From: UBA6614 sp002433235
GTDB lineage: Bacteria > Verrucomicrobiota > Verrucomicrobiia > Limisphaerales > UBA1100
Direction: 5' to 3'
Length of the DNA: 64,000 nucleotides
Assembly: GCA_002433235.1 (NCBI GenBank)
Contig: DJHS01000133.1
Coordinates: 1-64,000 of the forward strand
Position 1 is the stretch's first letter; each line of letters begins with the position of its first letter. The position numbers and the translations under genes are program-made. Below, in pieces: positions 23,654 through 33,422 of the stretch. The notes beneath the pieces were generated by a model. The model worked only from the letters and a program-made list of their open reading frames with translations, was not told the origin of the DNA and searched no databases.

Positions 23654-26600
23654 ATGAAAAAAACACTCCTCCTTTCCCTCCTGCTCCTGCCGCTGTGCGT
23701 GCCGGCCGCCGTACCCGCGGCCGAAGTGGACGCCAAGGCCAAGGCTCTCGAGGCCGAGTTGAGCAAGGCCCTCGATACCTCCCCCCAAGGCGCCAAGGCC
23801 ATGATCGAGCTTGTGAACCTCTACCATGAACACGGCCGGGTCTTTGGCCTTGTGCGCGTGGGCGAACGGTTCGCCAAGGCACAATCCACCAATACGCAAC
23901 ACCGCGCCATCATGCTCAAGCTGCTCGACGGTCTGGAAGTCATGGCGCGCCGGGATGACTTCATCACTTACGCCCGCGAATACCTCTCGCGCTACCCGGA
24001 CTCCACCGAGGCCATCGACGTTGTCCAACGCCTCGGCGATGCCCTCGTGCTCAACAATAAACGCATCGAAGCCGCCGACGCCTATCGCGCACTGTGGCTG
24101 CACAAGCCCATCGCCGCCAACCGCGTAGCCGGCCAGCGCGCCAGCGAACTCTATGTGCATACCGGAAACGGCCGCATCCGCATCCGCACCGCGGAAATGG
24201 CCGAAAGCCTCCTAGAGAAACTGCCCCCCAGCGAATTCACCCTGCGCGCCGGCCTGCGTGCGGTTGAGCAATACCGCGCCAACAGCCGCTGGGCGGAAGC
24301 CAATGTCGCCGCACAAAAGATGTTTAAAAAAGGCCTGCCCCTCACCCGCCGCATGCAGCACCATCTGCATGAACTCATGGCCGCCAGCTATGCCTCCCAA
24401 AGCCAATGGGCCAACGCCGTGGCCAGCCTCAAGCAGGCCCGCAGTCTGGGCGACAGCGCGGAACTGCATGGCCGACAAATCGCCTACATGTACAACGCCG
24501 GCCTCAAGGCCGCCCAGATTGAGCCGGAAGTACGGGCCTTGGCCGGCCGCCACCCAAATTCACGTGAACGCTGGTCGACCTACTACTACGTGGGCCATGC
24601 CCACAATCGCGAGGGCAACCCGACCCAAGCCGCGCGCTACATCGCCGGTGCCCTTCCCCATGCCGCCAGTGCACATAGACTGGCCAACTACTATGTAAGC
24701 TGGCTCCTTGACTCCTCCCTGTCCGCGCGGAATTCCGCGCAAAACTCCGTGACCACCGCGCAAACCAACCTTGAGAATGCGAAGAAGGATGAAGCCGCCA
24801 AGCGCGATGCCTTCAACAAGGAATCTGATGCGGACAAGAAGAAAACCGCGCAGACCGCCCTTGCCGCCGCAACTAAGCTGGCGCAACAACGATCCACCGA
24901 ACTGCAAAATGCTCAGCGCGACCTGACCGCCAAGGCCAACACCGTCAACCAAATGGCCGTCGAAGCCGACCGCACCCTCAATGCCGCGCTCAATCCCACC
25001 CGCCAAGCCAAGCGCGAAGGCGACCTGTTGGCCCTCCACTACGCGCGCGCGCGTGCGTTGTACATCGACCGCCTGAAGGACGACGCCAAGGGCCTCACCC
25101 ATGCCCGGGCCGCCGCCAGAGAAACACATCTCTACAGTTCTCATCAATCGACACTCATTAGTGATCTCTTGGCCCGCCAGCCCGATGGCGGCCAGTTTCG
25201 GAATGATGTGGCCATGCTGCTAAAGGAGCGCCGTGACCACATCACGGTGACCTACTACCGCGACTACGTTGGCAACTGGGCCTCCTCCATGCGCCGCGAC
25301 AAAGTTCATCGCGGCAAAGCCCAGTACATCACTGGCCTGTTGGCTCAGGAAAACCAACGCCCCGAAGTCAACGCCTATCTCAAGAATGGCAGCCCCAACA
25401 GCAACGTGAAAAACGCCATCCCGTTGCGCGATCGCGCCCTGGCGAATTTCAGTGCACTAAGCAAGCGCAACCAATTCCACCTTGTCGGCACGCAACGTGG
25501 CGCGCTTATCAGCTACGCCAAGCAGCGTGATCCTGAGCGTGCCAAGCAACTCGCCATCCAATTGTTCAAGGCACATCCCCAAGATTACACCGCCGCCAGT
25601 TGGACCCTGCAAAGCCACCTCAATGACGAGGACAAGGAGGAGGCCAGAAAATACGCGCAGCAAATCCTAAGACTGCCCCCCATGGCCAAAGGTGAAAATA
25701 TGGAGCTTGCGCGCGACTTGATGGGCGCGGCGGAACGCAATGAAGACGCCGCGCTGGCGGTGCAGGTTTACCAATGGCTTATCCGCGGCAAAGTGCGCCC
25801 CATTTATGGAGACTACATCGGAGATGTCCTCTTCAAGCTCGGTCGCAGGAATGAAGCCTTGGGCTGGTGGCAGCGCGTTGCCGAGGCCCCCACCGAAAAC
25901 CGCAACGAGGGGCGCACCTGCGCGGAACGATTTCTTCGCTTTGGCGGCAACCCACCAGCCCCCATGCGGGAGTTGATCGATTTCCGCTGGCCGGAAATGA
26001 GGGTGCGTATTGCCGCCTACAAGGCAACGGATGTCCTTCGGCTGCAGGGCAACGTGAAGGTCTTTGCCGAGGCGGTGAAGAAGATTGAAACTCAATCGGC
26101 CGGCATCCCCTTTGCCAACGAGGATTGGCGCAACTTTGCATCCCCTTGGCGTGATTTTGCCTATAGCAACAAGACCTACATCGAGAGCGATAACCCCACC
26201 TACAAGGACTGGAAGGAACTGGACGACGACGCGAAACTGGAGGTCTTCCGTGTCGTGCGCGACCTTCGTGGACGCGATTCCTCAGCCTGGGCCGCGGGCG
26301 ACCTGTTGGCGGCTGGGGCCACGGACGAAGAGCCGACCATGGAACGTCTGCTCCGCCTCGTGCGCGTGACCAAGACCACTCACAACGATCACTCCCGCTG
26401 GAACACGTTCCGCAGCTACGCGCAAAAGGCATTCGAGGCCAAGCGCTACGTGGAAAGCGCCACCCTTCTCACCGGCATTCTGGCCCACGTGACCAACGTT
26501 CCGAAAGAGGAGAAGGATGCCGGTCGCGGCGCGGTACTGCGCGCGCATTCACGCATGGGCGCGGTGGGTCTGACAATTGACGAGGACAGCCCCATGGCTC

Positions 26601-29600
26601 CCCTGCTCCAAGCTGCGCTGTATCTGCGCTTGGGCGACAAGGCCAAGGCCCTGGAGATGTATCAGGACAACGCCGCGCTCTTTATGGAACACCGTGACAA
26701 TCTTCCGCCGGACTTGATTCAGTTTGTCTGCAACCACCTCATGGCCGCCGGGGGCGAGGACAATCTTCTGGCCGTGGAGGACACACTGCGCAGCTGGCTG
26801 GTGAAATACACCGACCCCGACAAGCCGGAGGGCAAGGAACAAAGCATCGATGCCAAGGCGGGGATGCAGCTGTTGCTGGCCAAGAGCTATTTCAAGGGGC
26901 AACGCTACGACGTGGCCCGTGCGGAGTATTCCACCGTGACCAACCGCTACACGGGCACCCCTCACGCCATCGACGCGCGGTTTGGCATTGGCGAGACTTA
27001 CATGGCGCAAAAGGTCTTCGATCAGGCAGCCATGATCTTTAAGAGTCTCGAGGAAAACCCTGACCTGCGCATCTCGGTGCGGGCGGAATTCCTGACCGGC
27101 GTGCTGGCTTTCCGACAGGAACAACACGACGAGGCACGCGAAAAATTCCAGCATATTTTGGAGCGCGTCCCGGACGTGGAGCTGGCCAACCAGACTCTTT
27201 ACAGTCTGTCCGAGATTTATGGGCTGGAGCAACGCTATCTCCAGCAGCTCAACCTCTTGCGGACTGTCGGCCGACTCGGCCAGCACAGCAAGCGCCTACA
27301 CACGCCGGGCAACGCACTCTCCATTGTCGTTCACGATCGCGATCTGGGGGTCAGCCGGGGACAGGCGCGAATCCCCGTGATGGTCACCACCAAACCAGGA
27401 GGCGACAAGGAACTCGTGTATCTCCGCAGTTCAGCGGGTGCGGGCAAAGGACTTTTCCGCGGTGAAATCGACACCACACTGGCCAATGTCGCGCCGGGTG
27501 ACGGCGTGCTGCAGTTGTCGGGGCGGGACGTGATCGAGAGCGATTACCCGGAGGAGTTTAAAAAGCAATTTCGGACCGTGCCACTTTCGGACGTGGAAAT
27601 CCGCATTGCAGCGGATGGTGAATTTGCGGTGGCCAGCAGCGAGATCATTGATCAGGAAAAGGAGACCCTTACCGAACGGCTGCAGCGGGAGCAACGCGAA
27701 CAGGACGACGCCGATCAGCGCGTATCACAAGGACGCCCGGCCAACCAAGTCAAGCCGGGCAACCGCATCTTCCTCCGAGTCAAGGATCCAGACCGCGACT
27801 TGGGCGATGACCTGGACAAGGTGCTGGTGACCCTGCGCGCGGACAGCGGGGATGCCGTACAGGTGGAGTTGGAGGAGACCGGTTCGCACACGGGCGAATT
27901 CAAGGCCACGATTCCAACCGCGGAATTGCCGGCCGGCGCGGCGGCAACCGATAGCGCCATCGACCACAACCCACTGATGGCCATTGACCATAGCCGCGAG
28001 AGCTATTGGCAAAGTGAACCGGATGGCCAAACCCCCAAGGCATTGACGGTTGACATGAAGCAGGTGTACGGCATCACGCGGCTGCGCATGTCGACGCCCA
28101 ACGCGGTGGAGAATGCGCCAGTGCGGGCAACGGTGCTGGGGAGTCATGATGGAGTTTTCTGGTTCCAATTGGCAGCCAACCCAGGCATCCCCACCGCGGA
28201 TTCAGTGGCGGAGGAAGTGGGTGCCATGAAACAACGCGTCTTCAAGGGTGACCACACGGGTTACACGACTTGGCGCCAGATTGCGGACCTCGCCCGAACC
28301 GGGACAGCCCTCAGTGAAGAAGAGGTTACTGTGCTGGAGTGGAGCCTTTCCGAGGAAAAAGATGATGAGCCGGGCGTGGAGAATCCGGAGGCAGCAGAGG
28401 CGCACTCGGTCCTGTGGCACGGCAAACTGGTTCAAAGGAAGGCGGGCGCATTGCGATTGGATGTAACGGGCGACCTGGTGGCAGTTGCCGTGAATGGCCG
28501 CCTCGAACTGGCGCCCGCCGCGGCGGCTGCGCGCAGGCCCGTTGATGTTTGGTTGAACCCGGGCATCCACGAGATCGCCGTGTTTGCAGCGGTGAAACAG
28601 GCTAAGAACGGTGTGTCGGCCCAGCGCGCACGTTCCAACCCAAACATCAGCAATCCTAAGCCCGTTTCGTTCACGGAGGAGGATTTTGACCTCGACGGAG
28701 CCGCTGAATTCTTCGGCGCGGAGCCAGCCATTAAAGAGAAGACCGCCCAGCCCATAGCGTCTGCGAACGATGAGTTTTCCTTCAATAAGAAAACGGAGAA
28801 ATTTGGCATCGTCGAGGGACTGAAGCCCGAGGCCGAGGTGGTGGGCTACTGGCAGGCGCTGGAAGACACACTGCAGTGGAAGTTCAACGCCACTACACCG
28901 GGCGTTTATAATGTCTGGATGGAACTGGCGCATCAGGGCGGCGGCTCCAGTTACCGGATGACGTTTGGCGATCAGGTTATCGAGGCGGCCACGCCGAACA
29001 CTGGCGCTTGGAGTACCTACCGAAAAATCCGGATTGGCGCAGTTCACATTGAAGAAGCGGGAGAAAAGACGCTGGCGATTGCGCCGGTGGAAATCGCAAA
29101 CTCAGGCCTGATGAACCTTGCGGGAATTGAGCTTCGCCCCTCCAAGGGTGAAAACGTGATCCTACGCGATCGCAGTTGGGAATTTTTCTTTCCCGAAACG
29201 CCCATGCGCTATGTCCAATTCCAGGTTCATGAGTACTTGGGCGACTCGGTGGCGGTCAATCACGTTGAGCTGCGCGGCCCGGAGGCGGCACCCATCCCAA
29301 CTCAGGAAGATGTCAGCAAGCTCGCAACCAACGATATTCTTGAGATCGCCGGTGGCGACACGGTGAACGCATCGTACACGGATGAAACCGCTGTGGCCGT
29401 GAACGGAGGCAGCCGCCTCCTGACGGCGCAACTTCAGGCCACCTATTACAATGCCAAGGTGGAGCCCATCTCGTTCGACTTCACCCGGACCGGCGGCGGG
29501 CAGGTGCAACAAACACGCAAGGAACTGCTGCGTGTGGATCCTGGCGAACGGGTGACCTTTGAGGTGGTCGATTACGACATGGACCAAACCGATGCCCGTG

Positions 29601-31642
29601 ACAAGGTGCCTGTCAGCATTTGGCTCAATGGGCAAAAGTGGAAAGATCTTGAAGCCGTGGAGACGGAGGAATACTCCGGCACATTCCGCGTGGAGGTGGA
29701 CACCGCCGAGGCCCCGGCGGATGGCAAGCTGGTGATCCAGCGTGGCGACACGATCATCTGCCGATACACAGACAAGCAAAATACCTTTCCCGGCAACACC
29801 GTGGACCGGGAGGGGCAGGTCTTCGCGAATGAACCGACCGAGGGCCGCCTGCGGATCGTTGAGACGCGCCTCATCCAGCCGCCGATCGGCAGCGATGCGC
29901 CGCCGCGCACCGAATACCTGCCCGAGTCCGAAGAGCCGCTGGCCGCCGATCATCAGGCACGGGTGAATTACTTTGCCCCCCTGACCGTGGAGGTGATCGA
30001 TCCCGACGCCGCCAAGGACGGCCTCTCGACCGTAAAAGTGATTTTAAACGCGGGAACCACCAACGCGGTGGAAGTCACCTGCCAACTCTCCACGCAGTTT
30101 GGCGACTTTAGCAATCTGGACACAACCCAGGCCAACCAAGCTCTGCTCTTGGGCCGTTTCATCGGCCAGGTGCGCATGCAACTGGGCGGCGAGGGCAGCC
30201 CCACCACCATTCCACGCGCGCTGGGTGACAACATGAGCCTTGTCGGGCGCGTCCGTGTGGCGGGCACGGAGGAGGATGAGAATGAACCAAACAGCAATCT
30301 GGTTCACACCGTCCTGAACGTAAACGGCAAATCCACGCTAAACGCCGCTTATGAGGATGCATTGAGGCCCGGGGGCACGCCACAAAAGTTGGCCGCAAGA
30401 GGCCGGCTGGTGACGGATGGCACCATGGCCATCACCGAGGAGGACTACAAGGAGCCACTGGAACTGCTGCACGTTGGTGAAAAACTCTATGTGATTGTCA
30501 ACGACCCGGACCTAGACATTTCCGATGAACGCGACGCGGCCGAGATCACCATCCAGAGTGAATCCGGCGAACTGGAGACAGTGAAGATTGAGGAAACCCT
30601 GAGCCACAGTGGTGTATTCACCGGCTCGATGGATTTAAAGGCGCGCGAAAAACCGGAGCCCGGGAATTTTGACCCAGCCGAGATGAAGATTGAATGCTTC
30701 TTTGGCGACAAGCTGAGCATCGGCTACACCGACAACGCGGCCGGCACCCTGGAGGGCAATGCCACCCTGCGTGCCGAGATACCCGTGGCGATCGGAACAG
30801 ACGGCTTGGTCTCCGCCTTCAGCAAGATATTTGGCAACCAACAACTGGCCGTCCAGACACAGTTCCACATTGCGGAGAGTTACTTCGAGCTCTTCAAGAA
30901 CAACCTTGCGCTCGAACGCAAGGATGAATCTCAGAAGGCACTGCGCGCGGGCCGCCGAATGCTAAAGGAAATCATGGTGGATTATCCCGACCCCAAGTAT
31001 CTCCCACGCATCGCCTATCTCAGCGGGCAATTTTCGCAGGAGTTGAAGGACTGGAACGAGGCCGCCAACAGTTACGCGTTGATCGTGCGCCAATACCCCA
31101 ACCACACGCTCGCCGCGGATGCGCAATACAAGCTGGCACAGTGCTATGAGGAAGCGGAGGATTTCGACCGCGCGCTAGAGGAATACGTCACCCTCGCCGC
31201 CACTCACCCCAAGAGCCCGCTGATCCCCAAGACCATGATTCGCATCAACGAGTATTTCTACAAGCGCGAGAACTACAAGATCGCCGCCAAGGTGGCCGAA
31301 AAGTTCATGGACCGGTTCAGTGACCACGAGGCCGCGCCCAAAATGGGATTCCGCTGGGGCCAGTGCCACTACAAGAACGAAGCCTACGCCAAGGCGGCCG
31401 AGGTCTTTGACCTGTTCGTCAAGAAATTCCCGGACGACTCCTTGTCCGCTCAATCCATCTTCTGGGCCGGAGAAAGCTGGCGCATGGCCAACAACGTGCC
31501 ACAGGCGTTCCGCCGTTACAACCGCTGCCGCTGGGACTTCCCCGAGAGCGAGGCCGCCCAGTTCGCCCGCGGCCGACTGGCCCTGCCGGAGATGCTCCGG
31601 CAATTCGAGGCCGAAGCCAACTCGGTGGACAATGACAATTGA
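23654..31642 (+). CDS. Giant exported TPR/discoidin/beta-module protein (operon gene B)
   Basis: This encodes 2662 residues with a signal peptide (1-24). TPR-like helices fill about 30-1210, with a coiled coil at about 350-440. Copies of a beta-module follow: DRDLG near 1227, DPDRDLGDD near 1375, YDMDQTDARD near 1973, DPDAAKDG near 2113, and NDPDLDISDERD near 2280. They end in forms such as SHSGVFTG and GDxxxxxYTD. A discoidin (F5/8C)-like domain begins near 1431 (AIDHNPLMAIDHSRESYWQS) and its last strand seems to lie near 1840-1870 (RYVQFQVHEYLGDSVAVNHVEL), with carbohydrate-binding-like modules between. A second TPR block ends the protein (about 2395-2655). Probably a periplasmic or outer-surface scaffold of the operon. 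Confidence 0.85.
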   Translation: MKKTLLLSLLLLPLCVPAAVPAAEVDAKAKALEAELSKALDTSPQGAKAMIELVNLYHEHGRVFGLVRVGERFAKAQSTNTQHRAIMLKLLDGLEVMARRDDFITYAREYLSRYPDSTEAIDVVQRLGDALVLNNKRIEAADAYRALWLHKPIAANRVAGQRASELYVHTGNGRIRIRTAEMAESLLEKLPPSEFTLRAGLRAVEQYRANSRWAEANVAAQKMFKKGLPLTRRMQHHLHELMAASYASQSQWANAVASLKQARSLGDSAELHGRQIAYMYNAGLKAAQIEPEVRALAGRHPNSRERWSTYYYVGHAHNREGNPTQAARYIAGALPHAASAHRLANYYVSWLLDSSLSARNSAQNSVTTAQTNLENAKKDEAAKRDAFNKESDADKKKTAQTALAAATKLAQQRSTELQNAQRDLTAKANTVNQMAVEADRTLNAALNPTRQAKREGDLLALHYARARALYIDRLKDDAKGLTHARAAARETHLYSSHQSTLISDLLARQPDGGQFRNDVAMLLKERRDHITVTYYRDYVGNWASSMRRDKVHRGKAQYITGLLAQENQRPEVNAYLKNGSPNSNVKNAIPLRDRALANFSALSKRNQFHLVGTQRGALISYAKQRDPERAKQLAIQLFKAHPQDYTAASWTLQSHLNDEDKEEARKYAQQILRLPPMAKGENMELARDLMGAAERNEDAALAVQVYQWLIRGKVRPIYGDYIGDVLFKLGRRNEALGWWQRVAEAPTENRNEGRTCAERFLRFGGNPPAPMRELIDFRWPEMRVRIAAYKATDVLRLQGNVKVFAEAVKKIETQSAGIPFANEDWRNFASPWRDFAYSNKTYIESDNPTYKDWKELDDDAKLEVFRVVRDLRGRDSSAWAAGDLLAAGATDEEPTMERLLRLVRVTKTTHNDHSRWNTFRSYAQKAFEAKRYVESATLLTGILAHVTNVPKEEKDAGRGAVLRAHSRMGAVGLTIDEDSPMAPLLQAALYLRLGDKAKALEMYQDNAALFMEHRDNLPPDLIQFVCNHLMAAGGEDNLLAVEDTLRSWLVKYTDPDKPEGKEQSIDAKAGMQLLLAKSYFKGQRYDVARAEYSTVTNRYTGTPHAIDARFGIGETYMAQKVFDQAAMIFKSLEENPDLRISVRAEFLTGVLAFRQEQHDEAREKFQHILERVPDVELANQTLYSLSEIYGLEQRYLQQLNLLRTVGRLGQHSKRLHTPGNALSIVVHDRDLGVSRGQARIPVMVTTKPGGDKELVYLRSSAGAGKGLFRGEIDTTLANVAPGDGVLQLSGRDVIESDYPEEFKKQFRTVPLSDVEIRIAADGEFAVASSEIIDQEKETLTERLQREQREQDDADQRVSQGRPANQVKPGNRIFLRVKDPDRDLGDDLDKVLVTLRADSGDAVQVELEETGSHTGEFKATIPTAELPAGAAATDSAIDHNPLMAIDHSRESYWQSEPDGQTPKALTVDMKQVYGITRLRMSTPNAVENAPVRATVLGSHDGVFWFQLAANPGIPTADSVAEEVGAMKQRVFKGDHTGYTTWRQIADLARTGTALSEEEVTVLEWSLSEEKDDEPGVENPEAAEAHSVLWHGKLVQRKAGALRLDVTGDLVAVAVNGRLELAPAAAAARRPVDVWLNPGIHEIAVFAAVKQAKNGVSAQRARSNPNISNPKPVSFTEEDFDLDGAAEFFGAEPAIKEKTAQPIASANDEFSFNKKTEKFGIVEGLKPEAEVVGYWQALEDTLQWKFNATTPGVYNVWMELAHQGGGSSYRMTFGDQVIEAATPNTGAWSTYRKIRIGAVHIEEAGEKTLAIAPVEIANSGLMNLAGIELRPSKGENVILRDRSWEFFFPETPMRYVQFQVHEYLGDSVAVNHVELRGPEAAPIPTQEDVSKLATNDILEIAGGDTVNASYTDETAVAVNGGSRLLTAQLQATYYNAKVEPISFDFTRTGGGQVQQTRKELLRVDPGERVTFEVVDYDMDQTDARDKVPVSIWLNGQKWKDLEAVETEEYSGTFRVEVDTAEAPADGKLVIQRGDTIICRYTDKQNTFPGNTVDREGQVFANEPTEGRLRIVETRLIQPPIGSDAPPRTEYLPESEEPLAADHQARVNYFAPLTVEVIDPDAAKDGLSTVKVILNAGTTNAVEVTCQLSTQFGDFSNLDTTQANQALLLGRFIGQVRMQLGGEGSPTTIPRALGDNMSLVGRVRVAGTEEDENEPNSNLVHTVLNVNGKSTLNAAYEDALRPGGTPQKLAARGRLVTDGTMAITEEDYKEPLELLHVGEKLYVIVNDPDLDISDERDAAEITIQSESGELETVKIEETLSHSGVFTGSMDLKAREKPEPGNFDPAEMKIECFFGDKLSIGYTDNAAGTLEGNATLRAEIPVAIGTDGLVSAFSKIFGNQQLAVQTQFHIAESYFELFKNNLALERKDESQKALRAGRRMLKEIMVDYPDPKYLPRIAYLSGQFSQELKDWNEAANSYALIVRQYPNHTLAADAQYKLAQCYEEAEDFDRALEEYVTLAATHPKSPLIPKTMIRINEYFYKRENYKIAAKVAEKFMDRFSDHEAAPKMGFRWGQCHYKNEAYAKAAEVFDLFVKKFPDDSLSAQSIFWAGESWRMANNVPQAFRRYNRCRWDFPESEAAQFARGRLALPEMLRQFEAEANSVDNDN

Positions 31643-31687
31643 CCCGGCCTGCCCCACCCTCCAAGGTTTGCCCGATCTGATTCTTAA

Positions 31688-32599
31688 ATGAAGCTGTTGC
31701 TCATCCCTCTCACCTGTCTCGCCTTGGCCATCACTGGCTGGGCCGCCAACCCGCCCGTTCCCCTCAAGGGCCCGGAGGCAAACGCCACCAGCGACGCCAA
31801 TGCAACCGGAGACAACAACAACACTGATGATCCTGACGACGAACCACCCACTGACGAAAGCGCCGAACCCGCGCCCCAACCAACCTGGTTAGACAAACTC
31901 AAGGGCAAAGGTCCCATTGGACTGCTCATCACAGGCGGCTGGTTCATGTTACCCATCCTGCTGCTCGCCATTCTGGCGCTGGCCGTCATCATCGAGCGTT
32001 GGCGATCCCTGAAAATGCTGAACACCGACAACGAGACCCTGCGCCAATCCGTATTGGACGACCTTACCAACGACCGCCCCGAGGAAGCTCTGGCCCGCTG
32101 CGACAACGAGCGCGGCCCGGTCGCCGCCGTGCTCGCCAACGGCATGCGCAAATACATCGTCCTCCGCAAGCTTGGTTACGACCCCGGCCGCCTGGAGGAA
32201 CAAGTCGTCAAGAGCATGGAAAACTACGGCGTCCATATCGTTGCCGCCTTGGAGCGGCATCTGGCCATCCTCGCCATCATCTCCAGTGTCGCCCCCATGC
32301 TCGGCTTCCTTGGCACCGTGGCCGGCATGATCGAGTCGTTCAATGACATCGTGCAAAACGTCGAGAACGGCACCAGCAAGAACATCGTCACCGACGCTGC
32401 CAACGGCATCCGGGTTGCCCTGCTCACCACCTGCTTCGGGCTGATGGTTGGCATCCCCGCCTTCATGGCTTTCAACTATTTCTCCAACGTCATCAATACC
32501 TTCGTGCTTGAGGTGGAGGAATCCGCCACCCAGTTGATGGAAGCCGTCACCCTGCAACTCACCCTTGATCAGGCCGACACGAACGAACGCCGCGAATAG
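31688..32599 (+). CDS. MotA/TolQ/ExbB-type proton channel protein (operon gene C)
   Basis: This encodes 303 residues. Unlike standard ExbB it begins with a cleavable signal peptide (MKLLLIPLTCLALAITGWAAN) and a Pro/Glu/Asn-rich periplasmic stretch before the first membrane helix (about 74-104, LLITGGWFMLPILLLAILAL). The family core follows: RHLAILAIISSVAPMLGFLGTVAGMIESF (helix 2) and ANGIRVALLTTCFGLMVGIPAFMAFNYF (helix 3). ExbB proteins form the pentameric stator ring that drives conformational work in the envelope with the proton gradient. It lies 45 bases after the giant gene. Confidence 0.92.
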   Translation: MKLLLIPLTCLALAITGWAANPPVPLKGPEANATSDANATGDNNNTDDPDDEPPTDESAEPAPQPTWLDKLKGKGPIGLLITGGWFMLPILLLAILALAVIIERWRSLKMLNTDNETLRQSVLDDLTNDRPEEALARCDNERGPVAAVLANGMRKYIVLRKLGYDPGRLEEQVVKSMENYGVHIVAALERHLAILAIISSVAPMLGFLGTVAGMIESFNDIVQNVENGTSKNIVTDAANGIRVALLTTCFGLMVGIPAFMAFNYFSNVINTFVLEVEESATQLMEAVTLQLTLDQADTNERRE

Positions 32600-32601
32600 C
32601 A

Positions 32602-32997
32602 GTGAAACTCCGCCGCCAAGCCTTGCTCACCGAGCCCCCTGCAAGCGCCACCAGCGACATCGCTTTTATTCTCATCATTTTCTTTCTCGTTTGTGCCTCC
32701 ATCCAGGAGGACGATGGACGCCCACAGGAAATCCCCAACTCCGACAAGGAACGCCAATCCAAGAACCCCATCCGCGTCGGATTGGAGCGTGACCACATCA
32801 AACTTAACGGCGAAGTCATGGCCATGCAGGTATTCGAGAAAAAACTGGCCACCCTCCTCGATCAAAAGGTCAACGAAGCCGAGAAAACCGTTGCCGTCCG
32901 CTGCGGCCCCACCGTCCCCTACGGGCGCTGGATGGAAGTCACCGCCCTGATTGAGGATTCCGGCGGAACCATCACCCTCATGCGCAAGGTCCAATGA
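32602..32997 (+). CDS. ExbD/TolR-type protein 1 (operon gene D)
   Basis: This encodes 131 residues from a GTG start two bases after the ExbB stop. A short basic N-terminus is followed by one membrane helix with the essential acidic residue near its start (SDIAFILIIFFLVCASI, Asp19). The periplasmic domain is short (IRVGLERDHIKLNGEVMAM, TVAVRCGPTVPYGRWMEV) and matches TolR/ExbD. Together with ExbB it should make a proton-driven stator. It overlaps the next gene by 4 bases. Confidence 0.92.
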   Translation: MKLRRQALLTEPPASATSDIAFILIIFFLVCASIQEDDGRPQEIPNSDKERQSKNPIRVGLERDHIKLNGEVMAMQVFEKKLATLLDQKVNEAEKTVAVRCGPTVPYGRWMEVTALIEDSGGTITLMRKVQ

Positions 32998-33422
32998 TCC
33001 TTCAGCGACGCAAGATGAACGCCGAGGTGCCATCCATGGCCATGGGTGACATAGCCTTTCTGCTGCTCATTTTTTTTATCATCCTCGCGCGGGTTACCGA
33101 CGACAGCCACGTGAAGGTCAATAAGGCCTCCGGCGAGGAACTGGAGAAACCCAAGAGCAAGCGCGTCAGCGTAGCCATTGACACCAATCAAATCACCTAC
33201 CTCAATGGCGTACGCATCAATCCTGACACGATCACCGCGGCTCTGTACCAGCCCGATGCGCCCCCCGGTCAGCAGGGCCTCCTCGGCGAACTGCCACCCG
33301 GCCAGCGCACCGTGCTTTTAAAGATAGACAAGGACACCCCCGCATACCTGTTCGAACCCGTCATCGAGGCCGTCAGCAAGGCCGGCGGCGAACTGCACCA
33401 TGTCCTGGAGGAGAAAAAATGA
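32994..33422 (+). CDS. ExbD/TolR-type protein 2 (operon gene E)
   Basis: This encodes 142 residues, ATG overlapping the stop of ExbD 1 (ATGA). The architecture is the same: basic N-terminus, membrane helix with Asp19 (MGDIAFLLLIFFIILARV), then a periplasmic ExbD-like domain (KRVSVAIDTNQITYLNGVR, VLLKIDKDTPAYLFEPVIEA). Two different ExbD proteins behind one ExbB is the arrangement of AglR/AglQ/AglS in Myxococcus. The periplasmic domain has an insertion (about 85-102) compared with ExbD 1. It overlaps the following gene by 4 bases. Confidence 0.92.
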   Translation: MILQRRKMNAEVPSMAMGDIAFLLLIFFIILARVTDDSHVKVNKASGEELEKPKSKRVSVAIDTNQITYLNGVRINPDTITAALYQPDAPPGQQGLLGELPPGQRTVLLKIDKDTPAYLFEPVIEAVSKAGGELHHVLEEKK

